Source: a virus
Virus record (IMG/VR): IMGVR_UViG_3300047297_000042
Location: 1-28,894 of that record
Reading direction: 5' to 3' (one strand)
DNA length: 28,894 nt
Part shown: positions 1-7,077 of the stretch, piece after piece
Layout of the letters: every line of letters starts with the position of its first letter
How positions within the stretch are numbered: position 1 is the first letter of the stretch
Position numbers and translations under genes: made by a program
The notes under the pieces: generated by a model
Told to the model about the DNA's origin: nothing
What the model saw: only the letters and a program-made list of their open reading frames with translations
Databases searched by the model: none

Positions 1-483
1 ATCGTAGGTTCTACCCCATACCCAACCCGATGGTAGAATGAAAGTTCTCGGATCAACCAGATGCGTTTTACCGCTGGGTTCAACGCACCATTTACGAACA
101 CGAATACTTTGCATCATACTCATTTTTCGACGTGTTTCGTATGAGTGTCTCCGATTATACATCGGATTATTCTCACCACGTCGAGTTCCTCGCATCGTCC
201 TACTGATTTTCGCCCGATGTTCGTTCGTCAATCCTTTGGCATTTGGGTTCTTATCGCCCATTTTTGCTTCAGCGATTTTTTGTCTTCCCTCGTCAGTATG
301 CCATTTATTTCGCTGACGAGTTACCTTATCGATTGTCTTGGTTATTTTTTGTTGCTTACTAGCAGTCGTTCGGAGTAATTCTATGTTTGTTGTTTGTAGA
401 ATTAACTCACGAGGTTTCGGAACTAGGTTCGGATCTTTTACGATCCACAATTCTGTCTTGTGTTGAAACAGAAAATATTTCAA
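1..483 (-). CDS. NUMOD3-motif protein, probable homing-endonuclease relative (3' end beyond window)
   Basis: A frame with no stop runs from the end of speD to the window edge. It carries two NUMOD3-like DNA-binding motifs: one around EGRQKIAEAKMGDKNPN and a better one around GENNPMYNRRHSYETRRKMS. A late segment ending in PSGWVWGR resembles the GWxxGR segment that often follows NUMOD3 units in phage proteins. NUMOD3 is known from GIY-YIG and HNH homing endonucleases, where it contacts DNA. No GIY-YIG or HNH nuclease motif is visible in the part present, so catalysis is unproven. The frame has no early ATG. I chose the TTG that overlaps the speD stop (TTGA), with AAGGG just upstream as ribosome binding site. 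The gene could instead be a non-nuclease DNA-binding protein. Confidence 0.6.
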   Translation of the reverse strand, partial: MKYFLFQHKTELWIVKDPNLVPKPRELILQTTNIELLRTTASKQQKITKTIDKVTRQRNKWHTDEGRQKIAEAKMGDKNPNAKGLTNEHRAKISRTMRGTRRGENNPMYNRRHSYETRRKMSMMQSIRVRKWCVEPSGKTHLVDPRTFILPSGWVWGRTYD

Positions 484-866
484 GCAACACCCTTGTCAAT
501 CAACGTCAATTCATGCTCACGATCAATATACTTATACTCAACATGCAATGGATAAAATTGTTGTAGAGCATCGAAGACATCGTCAATGTTCAATTTCGAA
601 CAGGTGTAAACATCCAGTTGCATCAAAGCAGGTTCGACCTCATCCCACACATGCATGGCAATGTGCGAAGTTTCTATGATTGTAACTGCAGTCAGTCCGC
701 GATTACCAACCATGTCAGAATAAACTGCATATGGACCCATAAGAATCTTCATACCGATCTTATCGACCAAAAGTTTCATCCAGTCCTGAATCGCTTCTGC
801 GCATTGCGGAGGATTCGTCAGTTCTGCACGAATAATCAAATGTTTATGTTCCAAAATTGCGCCCAT
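480..866 (-). CDS. speD: S-adenosylmethionine decarboxylase proenzyme (SpeD)
   Basis: At 128 residues this is the size of the bacterial class 1B proenzyme. The segment IIETSHIAMHVW contains the Glu-x-Ser-His processing site: Ser67 should become the pyruvoyl group after self-cleavage. DVYTCS places Cys89 where the family has its catalytic cysteine. The enzyme makes decarboxylated SAM, the aminopropyl donor for spermidine synthesis. No speE is present in the window, so the phage probably feeds a host spermidine synthase. speD is a known auxiliary metabolic gene of marine T4-like phages. The ATG has AAGG seven bases upstream, and an exact late-promoter octamer lies about 33 bases upstream, suggesting late expression. 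Polyamines could help condense DNA during packaging, which is inference. Confidence 0.92.
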   Translation of the reverse strand: MGAILEHKHLIIRAELTNPPQCAEAIQDWMKLLVDKIGMKILMGPYAVYSDMVGNRGLTAVTIIETSHIAMHVWDEVEPALMQLDVYTCSKLNIDDVFDALQQFYPLHVEYKYIDREHELTLIDKGVA

Positions 867-897
867 CGAAGTACCTTACATGTAGTGGAAAGAAAAG

Positions 898-1719
898 TTA
901 TTTATATGGTGTCCACCAAATACTTTCTATGAAGTCTTTTCCGAATTGTTCTACCGCAAACTCATAGTTTTCTTTATAGAATGGATAATTCTCATACACA
1001 GTTTGTTTATCATCCTCAGTCAGTTCAACCCTGTTTCCCAGAGAAAATATTTTTTGCTGGTAGTTAAATTCATGATATGGAATTTCAAGGTAATCTGTGA
1101 TACCTTTTAAAGAATCTGGATTGAACAAAGTCTCATAGAAATTAATCTTTATCTTACCGAATACCGCATTACAATTATCAATTGTTTGTGACCACGGGAA
1201 AACATCCCACAACAATGGAGTAGTAGCATGTTTCATAATATCATCTATAGTCACGACATGAGTTTTATCATGCTGACTCATAATGGTTGAAACAATATTT
1301 TTTCCATGTTCGTCAAGTGTCTTGGTGTTCTGAGTAAGTATACCAACAGGATCTATGTGCTTAAACACCATGACCTCTGACATTATTTGCGTTATTGGAT
1401 CACGTAATGTCATTAACGGTAGAATTTTAAATCTGCGAGTAGAAAGTTCTTTGTTATACGCAATCAACTGATCACGAGAAGCATATGCATTGTTGGGACA
1501 TATATCACCTACCAATTTAATACATTCTGGTTCTGCCAACGACGAATAATAATCGTAGTAATCGGATTTATTAAAATCCGGAGAAAGATCAACTTTTTCT
1601 TGAAAGAAGAATTTTTCTTTTATCTTACCAAAATCACAGTCCCCACGGACGTTTAACTGCCCATACAACCAAGTGCTTGCTGCTCGTGCGTTTCCTACGT
1701 ATAAAAGAAAGTTTTTCAC
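898..1719 (-). CDS. Sulfotransferase-like protein
   Basis: The 273-residue protein opens with VGNARAASTWLYGQL (residues 8-22), which matches the phosphosulfate-binding loop of PAPS-dependent sulfotransferases (usually G-x-x-K/R-x-G/S-T/S-T-W-L). LRDPITQIMSEV (residues 105-116) matches the second PAPS-binding motif, R-D-P followed by a conserved Ser. Size fits the family. The usual Lys of the first motif appears replaced by Arg12 or shifted. The acceptor substrate cannot be told from sequence; in phages it could be a host surface glycan, a small metabolite or a virion protein. The start is GTG, preceded by GGAG at six bases, and that ribosome binding site lies in an inverted repeat at the end of the upstream gene. 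Confidence 0.7.
   Translation of the reverse strand: MKNFLLYVGNARAASTWLYGQLNVRGDCDFGKIKEKFFFQEKVDLSPDFNKSDYYDYYSSLAEPECIKLVGDICPNNAYASRDQLIAYNKELSTRRFKILPLMTLRDPITQIMSEVMVFKHIDPVGILTQNTKTLDEHGKNIVSTIMSQHDKTHVVTIDDIMKHATTPLLWDVFPWSQTIDNCNAVFGKIKINFYETLFNPDSLKGITDYLEIPYHEFNYQQKIFSLGNRVELTEDDKQTVYENYPFYKENYEFAVEQFGKDFIESIWWTPYK
899..906 (-). promoter_or_regulatory. T4-type late promoter, exact TATAAATA
   Basis: Read on the minus strand the octamer is TATAAATA, identical to the T4 late promoter recognised by host RNA polymerase with gp55 and gp33. It sits in the short gap between the sulfotransferase stop codon, which it overlaps, and the speD start. The speD ATG is about 33 bases downstream, leaving room for a short leader with AAGG. 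The sigma factor genes are outside the window. Confidence 0.7.
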
Positions 1720-1722
1720 GGA

Positions 1723-2232
1723 TTACTCCGAGACAGTCTCGGACTTTTTTGATACTTTCTTCTTCTTAACCTCGGGTGCCTTCCAACCAATAAGAAAAAC
1801 ACTAAGAACTTCTGCTAGTCTTGGATATTTTTCCAACAATTTCTGGTCTTTTACCAGATCGAGCAATTCATATTCTTTTGCATGCACACCATTACAAGTC
1901 TGCATCCAGATTTCTTCTCTGCGCCACTGCGGCAGATTCTTTGCGCTTCCTTCCGGCAACAGAGTCAGAATACGACGAAACTCTTGCGTGATTGTGGTAT
2001 CTGCCATATTTGAAGGTACACCATCATCCTTATAAGGAGTCTTACCTTCGGGTAGATTATATGGACCCTGTTCGTAACCTACGCCCCACGCAACAAAACG
2101 CATGAGAATGGAGTTACCCAACGAAATGGCACGAACTCGCTCGGCGAGTTCATCAGTATCTGATGCCTCGCACGCCCAGTCAAGTGCCTCGTTTATCTGT
2201 TTGAATCGTCTAGGTTGTAGTCTTTGTGCCAT
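1723..2232 (-). CDS. Conserved T4-like phage protein, DUF6433-like
   Basis: The 169-residue protein has an all-helical look, a central LPEGKTPY segment and a lysine-rich tail. These resemble small phage proteins I recall as DUF6433, including the stretch predicting a short N-terminal helix pair, then a GN-x-I-L-x-R-F helix, then PEGxxPY. Function is unknown in that family. The open frame extends upstream into the cytidylyltransferase gene, but the ATG of MAQRLQPRRF is preferred because it has GGAAG upstream and limits the overlap to about 23 bases. The family name rests on memory of the motif, not on a search. Confidence 0.55.
   Translation of the reverse strand: MAQRLQPRRFKQINEALDWACEASDTDELAERVRAISLGNSILMRFVAWGVGYEQGPYNLPEGKTPYKDDGVPSNMADTTITQEFRRILTLLPEGSAKNLPQWRREEIWMQTCNGVHAKEYELLDLVKDQKLLEKYPRLAEVLSVFLIGWKAPEVKKKKVSKKSETVSE
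1727..1751 (+). terminator. Inverted repeat with plus-strand T tract; also covers a minus-strand ribosome binding site
   Basis: TCCGAGA and TCTCGGA form a 7-bp stem with a CAG loop, followed on the plus strand by CTTTTTT. That is the form of an intrinsic terminator for antisense transcription. On the minus strand the same repeat encodes the last residues of the upstream gene, and its 3' arm contains most of the GGAG ribosome binding site of the sulfotransferase. It could therefore act as a translational hairpin instead. Both roles are inferences from the repeat. Confidence 0.45.
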
Positions 2233-2629
2233 TTTCAATTTTCTTCCGTAAATTCGTCGTGCTAAAATCATGTCGACGAGAGTTGTAATACATTTCAATT
2301 CCCAATTCATGACCAGTAAAGGGTTTACCGTAATATTCTTCACCAATGATGCGAACATCCCAGTCATACGACTTCAGAATATTGAGAAGATCTTCTTCGG
2401 TTGCGTATGGGACAATCTGGTCGACATACTTACATGCCTCCAACTGAACCCACCGTTCAAAGATAGACTGAACAGGTTTATTCTTCTCAGGTCGATCGAT
2501 TGTTGGATCAGTTTGCAGTGCCACGACTAGTCGGTCACATTGTTCTTTTGCTTCTTGTAGCATAAGAACATGACCTGCATGGAACAGATCAAAACAACTC
2601 GCGGTAATACCTACACGTTCAGAACTCAT
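2210..2629 (-). CDS. Cytidylyltransferase-like nucleotidyltransferase
   Basis: TASCFDLFHAGHVLML contains the H-x-G-H signature (His17 and His20) of the cytidylyltransferase superfamily, near the N-terminus as expected. FSTTNLRKKI near the C-terminus matches the S-T-T/S-S-T motif that closes over the nucleotide. At 139 residues it is close to glycerol-3-phosphate cytidylyltransferase (TagD), which makes CDP-glycerol from CTP. The true substrate could be another alcohol phosphate or a sugar phosphate. The open frame begins at a TTG four codons earlier, but I chose ATG for MSSERVGI, which overlaps the RNase H stop by 11 bases. The overlap implies translational coupling with rnh. Confidence 0.75.
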   Translation of the reverse strand: MSSERVGITASCFDLFHAGHVLMLQEAKEQCDRLVVALQTDPTIDRPEKNKPVQSIFERWVQLEACKYVDQIVPYATEEDLLNILKSYDWDVRIIGEEYYGKPFTGHELGIEMYYNSRRHDFSTTNLRKKIENGTKTTT

Positions 2630-3500
2630 CGACCAACTCAATCATTTGCTTCATACGATTTGCAATAAAATAATTCAACAGTCCGGAGCGATCGCCACCC
2701 TTCTGTTTCTCATAACTATCTATAATCGCTTCCTTGATGTCTTCTGGAATGCGCGACAGATCAACGAGTTCACGGTTGCGCTGGAAGTTACGCCACATCT
2801 CATCGTTCGTGATGAAATCTTCTGGTTTCATTTTCTTCCACTCGGCAACCTTGTCTTTCTTCATGGGACGTTGACGCTGACCAGTAACAAATGTATCATC
2901 ATCAGAAAGGATATTTGGAACACCATCGCCCTTATCGCCCATGATAATATGCTCCATGAGAACTGCCTCCGGTGACTCAGTCAACTTGACGAACTTCTTC
3001 TGGATTGGTGCATACTGCTTGACATTGCTCCACTTCTGCAACTGATTGAAGTCATGGTCACCCGAAAGAATTAGGAATGGTTCCTGCGAGGGCATTAGAC
3101 CATCAGTGTTTGAAGTCTGGCAATATTCAGCGAGGGTTGCGATGACATCATCTGCCTCTGCGCCATCAACGTCAATAACAGGATACGGAAAATGTTCTGC
3201 CAGTTCTGAGCGAATCTGATGTAGTGCTTCGAAGATCGAAGACCAGTCGAAACCACTATCCTGACGTGCCTTCTTGCGATTCGCCTTATAGTTGGGGAAA
3301 TACTGACGACGCCAGTAGTGACGATTGTCGCATGCGATAACAATGTCGCCAAATTCATTACCAAACTTCTTCTTATAAGACCGAATGGCATTGATGATCA
3401 TGTGACGAATCAGAGGCAGATTAACCTCTACGTCGCGGCGACCACCTAGTTCTGCCATCATGCTACTAATAGCAGTCTGGTTAAAATCAACAACAATCAT
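2619..3500 (-). CDS. rnh: T4-type RNase H (5'-3' exonuclease, FEN1/Rad2 family)
   Basis: The 293-residue length matches T4 RNase H (305). Acidic metal ligands are placed as in the FEN family: Asp5 in IVVDF, Asp58 in IACDNRHYWR, the Glu115/Asp117/Asp118 cluster in DGAEADDV, and Asp148/Asp150 in SGDHDF. GDKGDGVPNIL (residues 188-198) is the helix-3-turn-helix DNA-binding motif with its conserved aspartates. The enzyme removes RNA primers and adjacent DNA from lagging-strand fragments at the phage replication fork. Its ATG overlaps the stop of the upstream gene (ATGA). Confidence 0.92.
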   Translation of the reverse strand: MIVVDFNQTAISSMMAELGGRRDVEVNLPLIRHMIINAIRSYKKKFGNEFGDIVIACDNRHYWRRQYFPNYKANRKKARQDSGFDWSSIFEALHQIRSELAEHFPYPVIDVDGAEADDVIATLAEYCQTSNTDGLMPSQEPFLILSGDHDFNQLQKWSNVKQYAPIQKKFVKLTESPEAVLMEHIIMGDKGDGVPNILSDDDTFVTGQRQRPMKKDKVAEWKKMKPEDFITNDEMWRNFQRNRELVDLSRIPEDIKEAIIDSYEKQKGGDRSGLLNYFIANRMKQMIELVDEF

Positions 3501-3832
3501 TCTTCTTCACCTTTTTTAATAGTAAGTGCTTCGCGCACATCATCAAGTAAATGTATCTCAGGGCATTCAACACCTGCCTGTCTCATATACAACCCAGTAA
3601 TCATAACAGCAATAACGGCAGCATCCGAATGGAACTTTTCATTCTTCAGACCAATCTTCTTTTCTGTTGCCATCAGAATACCACGCATACAAGCACCAGC
3701 AAATGCTTCTGATTCTTGATATGCTGCATATTCACTGGCACCTTCTAAGAAGTAACTGAGAGATTCTTTGTCGATTTCCCTCTCAGTTGTCTTAGGTTTA
3801 AGGTAGGTTACGTTATCACTATTATCGTTCAT
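3497..3832 (-). CDS. Hypothetical protein, 111 residues
   Basis: I do not recognise this family. It has an acidic, charged N-terminal third, then a predominantly helical core with the alanine-rich segment EYAAYQESEAFAGACM and a hydrophobic helix around AAVIAVMITGLYM. The helix is too short and interrupted to call transmembrane. The C-terminus is lysine and glutamate rich. It is translationally coupled on both sides: TAATG with the gene upstream and ATGA with rnh downstream. That position argues for a small replication-associated or regulatory protein, which is inference only. Confidence 0.6.
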   Translation of the reverse strand: MNDNSDNVTYLKPKTTEREIDKESLSYFLEGASEYAAYQESEAFAGACMRGILMATEKKIGLKNEKFHSDAAVIAVMITGLYMRQAGVECPEIHLLDDVREALTIKKGEEE

Positions 3833-4950
3833 TAAAATACTTTCAAAATAAGTGTGGTTGCAGTAAGTCGCGCACGCACAGGTCCACTCTTACTTTTAAT
3901 GGCAGAATACCATTTTGTCAAGTCATTTTTCTTCAGATCAGAAAATTCTTTCAGTTGAACCTCTGGTTTCCGAAGTAGACGAGAGGTGGACATAGACTCT
4001 TCATAACCCACCAGTGCTGCACCCTTGACGGTGATGCCACCACCAATCGGACTGTAGAACTTAGAGATCTTACGAGTCTTGGTGTCGTAGGTCCAGATCT
4101 CACTGCAGTTTAGCAGGTTGATAGGTTCAACGCTGGTGATACCAAGTTCGGTATCCTGAGCAAGAAACTTGATATTCTTAACCAACTTGGTCTTGTCTTT
4201 CGGTTTCTTCTTGCGAACCTTAGCGACCTGCTTGCTGACATGGGACTTCTTAAGATCGCTGATATAGGATTCGAGCAACTTTACGATATCCTTGACGATC
4301 TTCATACCAGAGAGATGCTCATATGATTCAAGCAGTTGCATCTGATCATCACTCAACTGACCCTTCGGCAGTCGACGCACCTCAACTAGTTCGCTGAATT
4401 CAGCAAGCATCGGTTCGATCTTAGCAATGCAATCGAGATAATGCTTGTCAGTCATACGATATGGCATGAGAATCTGACCCATTGTCTTAGTGTCTTCACC
4501 GATGATCAGATTCTCGATCTCATCATCAACATCCGATACGATAAAGTTCGGAGCGAGAGGAAGAACTTTAGCAATCCTGACAACAGGTTCTGCGTTATCA
4601 TCCTCTTCAAGTTTGATACGCTTATTGGCAAGTTCCTCGACCTTTTCCCAGATACGTGCCTTATGTTCATCACTAATCGGGAATCCACGCATCGCAATAC
4701 GAGCAGTATTAGCATAGGTGCGAGGAAGTAACTTGTCAGGAATCTTCGCGAGTGCCTTCAACTTATCCTTGTCTGCCTTGAACCAGTCGACGAGGAACGC
4801 ACGGCAATCTTTTTGTTCTACGATGTAACTATACCAATTCAGAGCAGTTCCGAACTCGGACTGATAGTCGGTGGGTTCGTAGTTATCGACCCAGATCGGT
4901 TCAGTCCCGAGATACTTAGACTCAGAAACGGGAACTTTAAACTTATGCAT
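3832..4950 (-). CDS. Conserved T4-like phage protein of unknown function, 372 residues
   Basis: The protein starts HKFKVPVSESKYLGTEP and is mostly charged and helical, with a Lys-rich stretch (VRKKKPKDKTKLVKN) two thirds along. Its C-terminal half is predicted beta-rich (WTYDTKTRKISKFYSP) and ends with a hydrophobic segment TLILKVF. Similar proteins occur in marine T4-like phages as hypotheticals, as far as I recall. The Lys-rich patch would suit nucleic-acid binding, which is inference. I preferred the second ATG because AAAGGTGA stands immediately before it; the frame continues six codons further up. It is the first gene after a sigma70-like promoter, so it may head a transcript running through rnh to speD. 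Confidence 0.65.
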   Translation of the reverse strand: MHKFKVPVSESKYLGTEPIWVDNYEPTDYQSEFGTALNWYSYIVEQKDCRAFLVDWFKADKDKLKALAKIPDKLLPRTYANTARIAMRGFPISDEHKARIWEKVEELANKRIKLEEDDNAEPVVRIAKVLPLAPNFIVSDVDDEIENLIIGEDTKTMGQILMPYRMTDKHYLDCIAKIEPMLAEFSELVEVRRLPKGQLSDDQMQLLESYEHLSGMKIVKDIVKLLESYISDLKKSHVSKQVAKVRKKKPKDKTKLVKNIKFLAQDTELGITSVEPINLLNCSEIWTYDTKTRKISKFYSPIGGGITVKGAALVGYEESMSTSRLLRKPEVQLKEFSDLKKNDLTKWYSAIKSKSGPVRARLTATTLILKVF

Positions 4951-4977
4951 ATTGTCACCTTTCTTCATGATATAATT

Positions 4978-5006
4978 ACTCTACTATAATTTTCGAGAAA
5001 AGTCAA
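4978..5006 (-). promoter_or_regulatory. Sigma70-like promoter
   Basis: On the minus strand TTGACT (five of six to the -35 consensus) is separated by exactly 17 bases from TAGAGT (four of six to the -10). It lies in one of the few intergenic gaps, about 28 bases ahead of the 372-residue gene. The -35 overlaps the upstream stop codon region. The spacer is A/T rich. It shares the TTxACTTTT start with the element before the primase gene. Activity is not shown by sequence. Confidence 0.5.
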
Positions 5007-5266
5007 GCCCCAAATTTAACTGATTTCACACTATCGTAACGAAATGCTCGCCATTCACCCTTTTCGAGATCCCACACAGCAAGAACATCGCCACTGGGAG
5101 GATTCTTTCGAGTTCCTTTTTCACTATACGGAGGAATGACACCTTCCTGTAACGTGCAGCGCATAGTGCGTTCTTGACCATTCAGTTTGGTAAACACTAC
5201 AGTTGCTTCACCCTGCGCGAGAGTGTTTTTAAGTCCATCGCGCCATTCTTGATTAGCAGTATCCAT
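5003..5266 (-). CDS. Small SH3-like beta-barrel phage protein (DUF2693-like)
   Basis: This 87-residue protein has the pattern VVFTKLNGQERTMRCTL, then PPY, then DVLAVWDLEKGEWRAFRYDSVKS. I recognise that pattern from small phage proteins annotated as SH3 beta-barrel fold or DUF2693. The conserved W-R-x-F-R and D-S-V-K-S end is clear. Function is unknown; the fold and small size suggest nucleic-acid or protein binding. Two starts are possible, GTG and the next codon ATG. The ATG is better spaced behind AAGGA and makes a one-base TGATG overlap with the membrane protein gene upstream, so the two are probably coupled. Confidence 0.7.
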   Translation of the reverse strand: MDTANQEWRDGLKNTLAQGEATVVFTKLNGQERTMRCTLQEGVIPPYSEKGTRKNPPSGDVLAVWDLEKGEWRAFRYDSVKSVKFGA

Positions 5267-6264
5267 CACATTTTCCTTACATTGTTTTCATCTATAATAA
5301 TTTTACCATCCCTCCAAGATTTTCTGGGAGGATCTGGTGCTGGTATGTCGTGAGTCGAAATAGGTTTATCCTCGTGCTTAGCAAACGCAAAGAAGTCTGG
5401 TGCCTCGACAGCAGGTTTCTTTTTCTTCACTCTTTTTTTCTTCGCAGCGCGAACAACCTTTTTCAATGCTTCGGTTGATGGAGTTGGTTCAACTTCATCA
5501 ACGACGACATAGTCTACTATACTCGATTCTTCCTTCTTTGTCAAGCTTAAAAATGTCATATTCGCAGCAATGATTAAAAGAATTGCCAGAGGATCGAATA
5601 CAAAAATAAGAACGATGATCATCATGCGCACTGCTTTATCTACAGTAGCGTTATCACCACTACCGTAGAATAACTCAGCAACGTATTTGATTGGACCTAC
5701 TTCCGCTTCGAGTTTGAGATTTTCAGTTTTGAGCGGTATGAGATCAGTCTCAACAGTTTGAATGTCATCAGTCGCACTTTCAATTTCTTGATTGAGGGAC
5801 GCACGTTCCCTCTTTTGTCTATTTCGAATGAAGTTAGCATCGAGTACATCTTCTGCAGTAGTGAGTCGGTCCAGAGTATCCAGAGATGTTTGTGCATTCT
5901 TTAGTCTCCTTTCCGCTGATGCCTTTTTACTTTCGAGTTGTTCAATCTTTAATTGCGCCGATCCACCCACGGTGGTATGTTCGATGTGTGCCTTACTGAG
6001 ATAACCGAATACGCCCATACTCGTGATAAACGAAAGGACGACGACTGCTATCGTGAAGTATGTCTTCAATAGTTTGTTGGCATTTTCCCAGTTGCGATAC
6101 ACCCAACTTGCAGTAACAAGTTTAGCGACTTCAAGCACACCACCCATCGCTGCTACAGCGATTGGCGAGGCAGGGAAAATTGCCATCAAACCCAATATTG
6201 AAAAATAACCAGCGACACCAGTAATTGCTAGTGCCACTAGCATTAAGAGTGCTGCGAAAAACAT
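5266..6264 (-). CDS. Membrane protein with central coiled coil
   Basis: The N-terminal 95 residues hold about three membrane helices: MFFAALLMLVALAITGVAGY, a second around PIAVAAMGGVLEVAKLVTASW, and TIAVVVLSFITSMGVFGYL. A long heptad-rich segment follows (about residues 105-190; Glu/Lys/Leu/Ala rich). A further strong helix is AVRMMIIVLIFVFDPLAILL. The tail is Lys-rich and Pro-rich and presumably cytoplasmic. The same architecture is conserved in marine T4-like phages as an uncharacterised membrane protein. A role at the host inner membrane, such as superinfection exclusion or lysis timing, is possible but unsupported. The open frame begins at a TTG; I chose the ATG four codons later, which has GGAG six bases upstream. 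It overlaps the GIY-YIG-like gene by 22 bases. Confidence 0.7.
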   Translation of the reverse strand: MFFAALLMLVALAITGVAGYFSILGLMAIFPASPIAVAAMGGVLEVAKLVTASWVYRNWENANKLLKTYFTIAVVVLSFITSMGVFGYLSKAHIEHTTVGGSAQLKIEQLESKKASAERRLKNAQTSLDTLDRLTTAEDVLDANFIRNRQKRERASLNQEIESATDDIQTVETDLIPLKTENLKLEAEVGPIKYVAELFYGSGDNATVDKAVRMMIIVLIFVFDPLAILLIIAANMTFLSLTKKEESSIVDYVVVDEVEPTPSTEALKKVVRAAKKKRVKKKKPAVEAPDFFAFAKHEDKPISTHDIPAPDPPRKSWRDGKIIIDENNVRKM

Positions 6265-6599
6265 CCAGGTCTCCAATCAGGTAATTCTAGGGTCTTCAAA
6301 TGCGATAGTCTAAGACGCACGTTCCACATATCATTTATGCAACGTTCATCAAATCTATGCTCCCACTGTAAGAGATGCTCAACTGCTTTCGCATGTGCTT
6401 TGCTGTCATATTCCGCGACAACTTCTTTGCGCATCTCGCCTTCATAGTTAGTCACATAAGAGGAACTGCCGAAATATTTTTCGAACAACTTCTCAGTCTT
6501 ACATGAATACCCAATATAAAATTTGCCGTCATCGAAGTAAGTGCAATATACTCTATGCACTTTCTTCGGTAACGGCTTACGTTTTTTTCTAACTGTCAT
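6243..6599 (-). CDS. GIY-YIG-like nuclease domain protein
   Basis: In this 118-residue protein HRVYCTYFDDGKFYIGYS (residues 15-32) follows the V-Y ... Y-I-G spacing of the GIY-YIG nuclease fold. The usual first Gly-Ile is replaced by Arg-Val. Glu74 in AVEHLLQWE stands where the family has its metal-binding Glu. Only the nuclease-sized domain is present, with a Lys/Arg-rich N-terminus and no separate DNA-binding domain. It could be a compact endonuclease, a degraded homing endonuclease, or a domesticated phage protein. The ribosome binding site GGAG lies in the loop and 3' arm of a small hairpin just upstream. Confidence 0.6.
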   Translation of the reverse strand: MTVRKKRKPLPKKVHRVYCTYFDDGKFYIGYSCKTEKLFEKYFGSSSYVTNYEGEMRKEVVAEYDSKAHAKAVEHLLQWEHRFDERCINDMWNVRLRLSHLKTLELPDWRPGCFSQHS

Positions 6600-6619
6600 A
6601 ATCTACTCCGAAGTAGACT
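6600..6619 (-). promoter_or_regulatory. Hairpin covering the ribosome binding site of the GIY-YIG-like gene
   Basis: On the minus strand AGTCTACT and AGTAGATT pair around a TCGG loop (eight pairs, one of them G-T). The GGAG of the next gene sits in the loop and 3' arm, six bases before ATG. No T tract follows, so it is not an intrinsic terminator. T4 hides ribosome binding sites of some genes in similar hairpins within long early transcripts. The near-late octamer AATAAATA at 6619-6626 overlaps it upstream. Confidence 0.4.
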
Positions 6620-6621
6620 AT

Positions 6622-6777
6622 TTATTCGTCCCAGTCTCCATCATCCCACTCATCGATTTCTTCCTCGACTACAGCAGAACCACAAAACGGACAATGCTTT
6701 ACTTTATAGTAATCGTCATCTAAGTCATGGTTGACAGTAAAGACAGCATCACAAGAGAAACACTCTAGTTCTTCCAT
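6622..6777 (-). CDS. Zinc-ribbon miniprotein, 51 residues
   Basis: A 51-codon frame starts MEELECFSCDAVF and contains two Cys-x-x-Cys knuckles: Cys6/Cys9 and Cys29/Cys32 (HCPFCGSA). This is the layout of a rubredoxin-like or DNA-binding zinc ribbon. The C-terminus is strongly acidic (EEEIDEWDDGDWDE), unlike a simple DNA-binding protein. It may instead bind a basic partner, for example as an adaptor to a polymerase or nuclease. Its ATG overlaps the upstream stop (TAATG), as in most junctions here, which supports it being a real gene. It is shorter than common gene-caller cutoffs. Confidence 0.75.
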   Translation of the reverse strand: MEELECFSCDAVFTVNHDLDDDYYKVKHCPFCGSAVVEEEIDEWDDGDWDE

Positions 6778-7076
6778 TAGACGTCTTCAACTGTAATTTC
6801 GTAGGTGATACCATTTGCGGCACAGTATGCAGACATTGTCGAAACAATTTCTTGAGTCAATCCTGTGAATTCATTATACGTAGATTCATCTGCGCAAGTA
6901 ACAACGGAAGTAAGAGTCGTCGCAGTTTCCGTCACATTGGTAGATATTGCATGGTTTTCTGCCATATAATATAATCTCTGATTCCATGAGGAATTTGATG
7001 ATGATTCAGCAGTTTGATGATACCAGTTTGTAGCAGGATCTGCTCTAGTAGCAACGTATGTTATTCTTTTTGCCAT
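6777..7076 (-). CDS. Hypothetical protein, 99 residues
   Basis: I do not recognise this protein. It is rich in Thr, Ser, Asn and Ala, has no membrane helix, and starts MAKRITYVATRADPATNWYH. Two cysteines (TCADE and YCAAN) are not in a metal-binding arrangement. The composition is closer to virion or host-interaction proteins than to enzymes. AGGA lies seven bases before ATG, and the stop overlaps the zinc-ribbon start by one base. Confidence 0.55.
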   Translation of the reverse strand: MAKRITYVATRADPATNWYHQTAESSSNSSWNQRLYYMAENHAISTNVTETATTLTSVVTCADESTYNEFTGLTQEIVSTMSAYCAANGITYEITVEDV

Positions 7077-7077
7077 T

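Noticed and set aside
38-378. Two overlapping plus-strand open frames
   Set aside because: They are antisense to the NUMOD3 frame, which has recognisable motifs; their translations have none.
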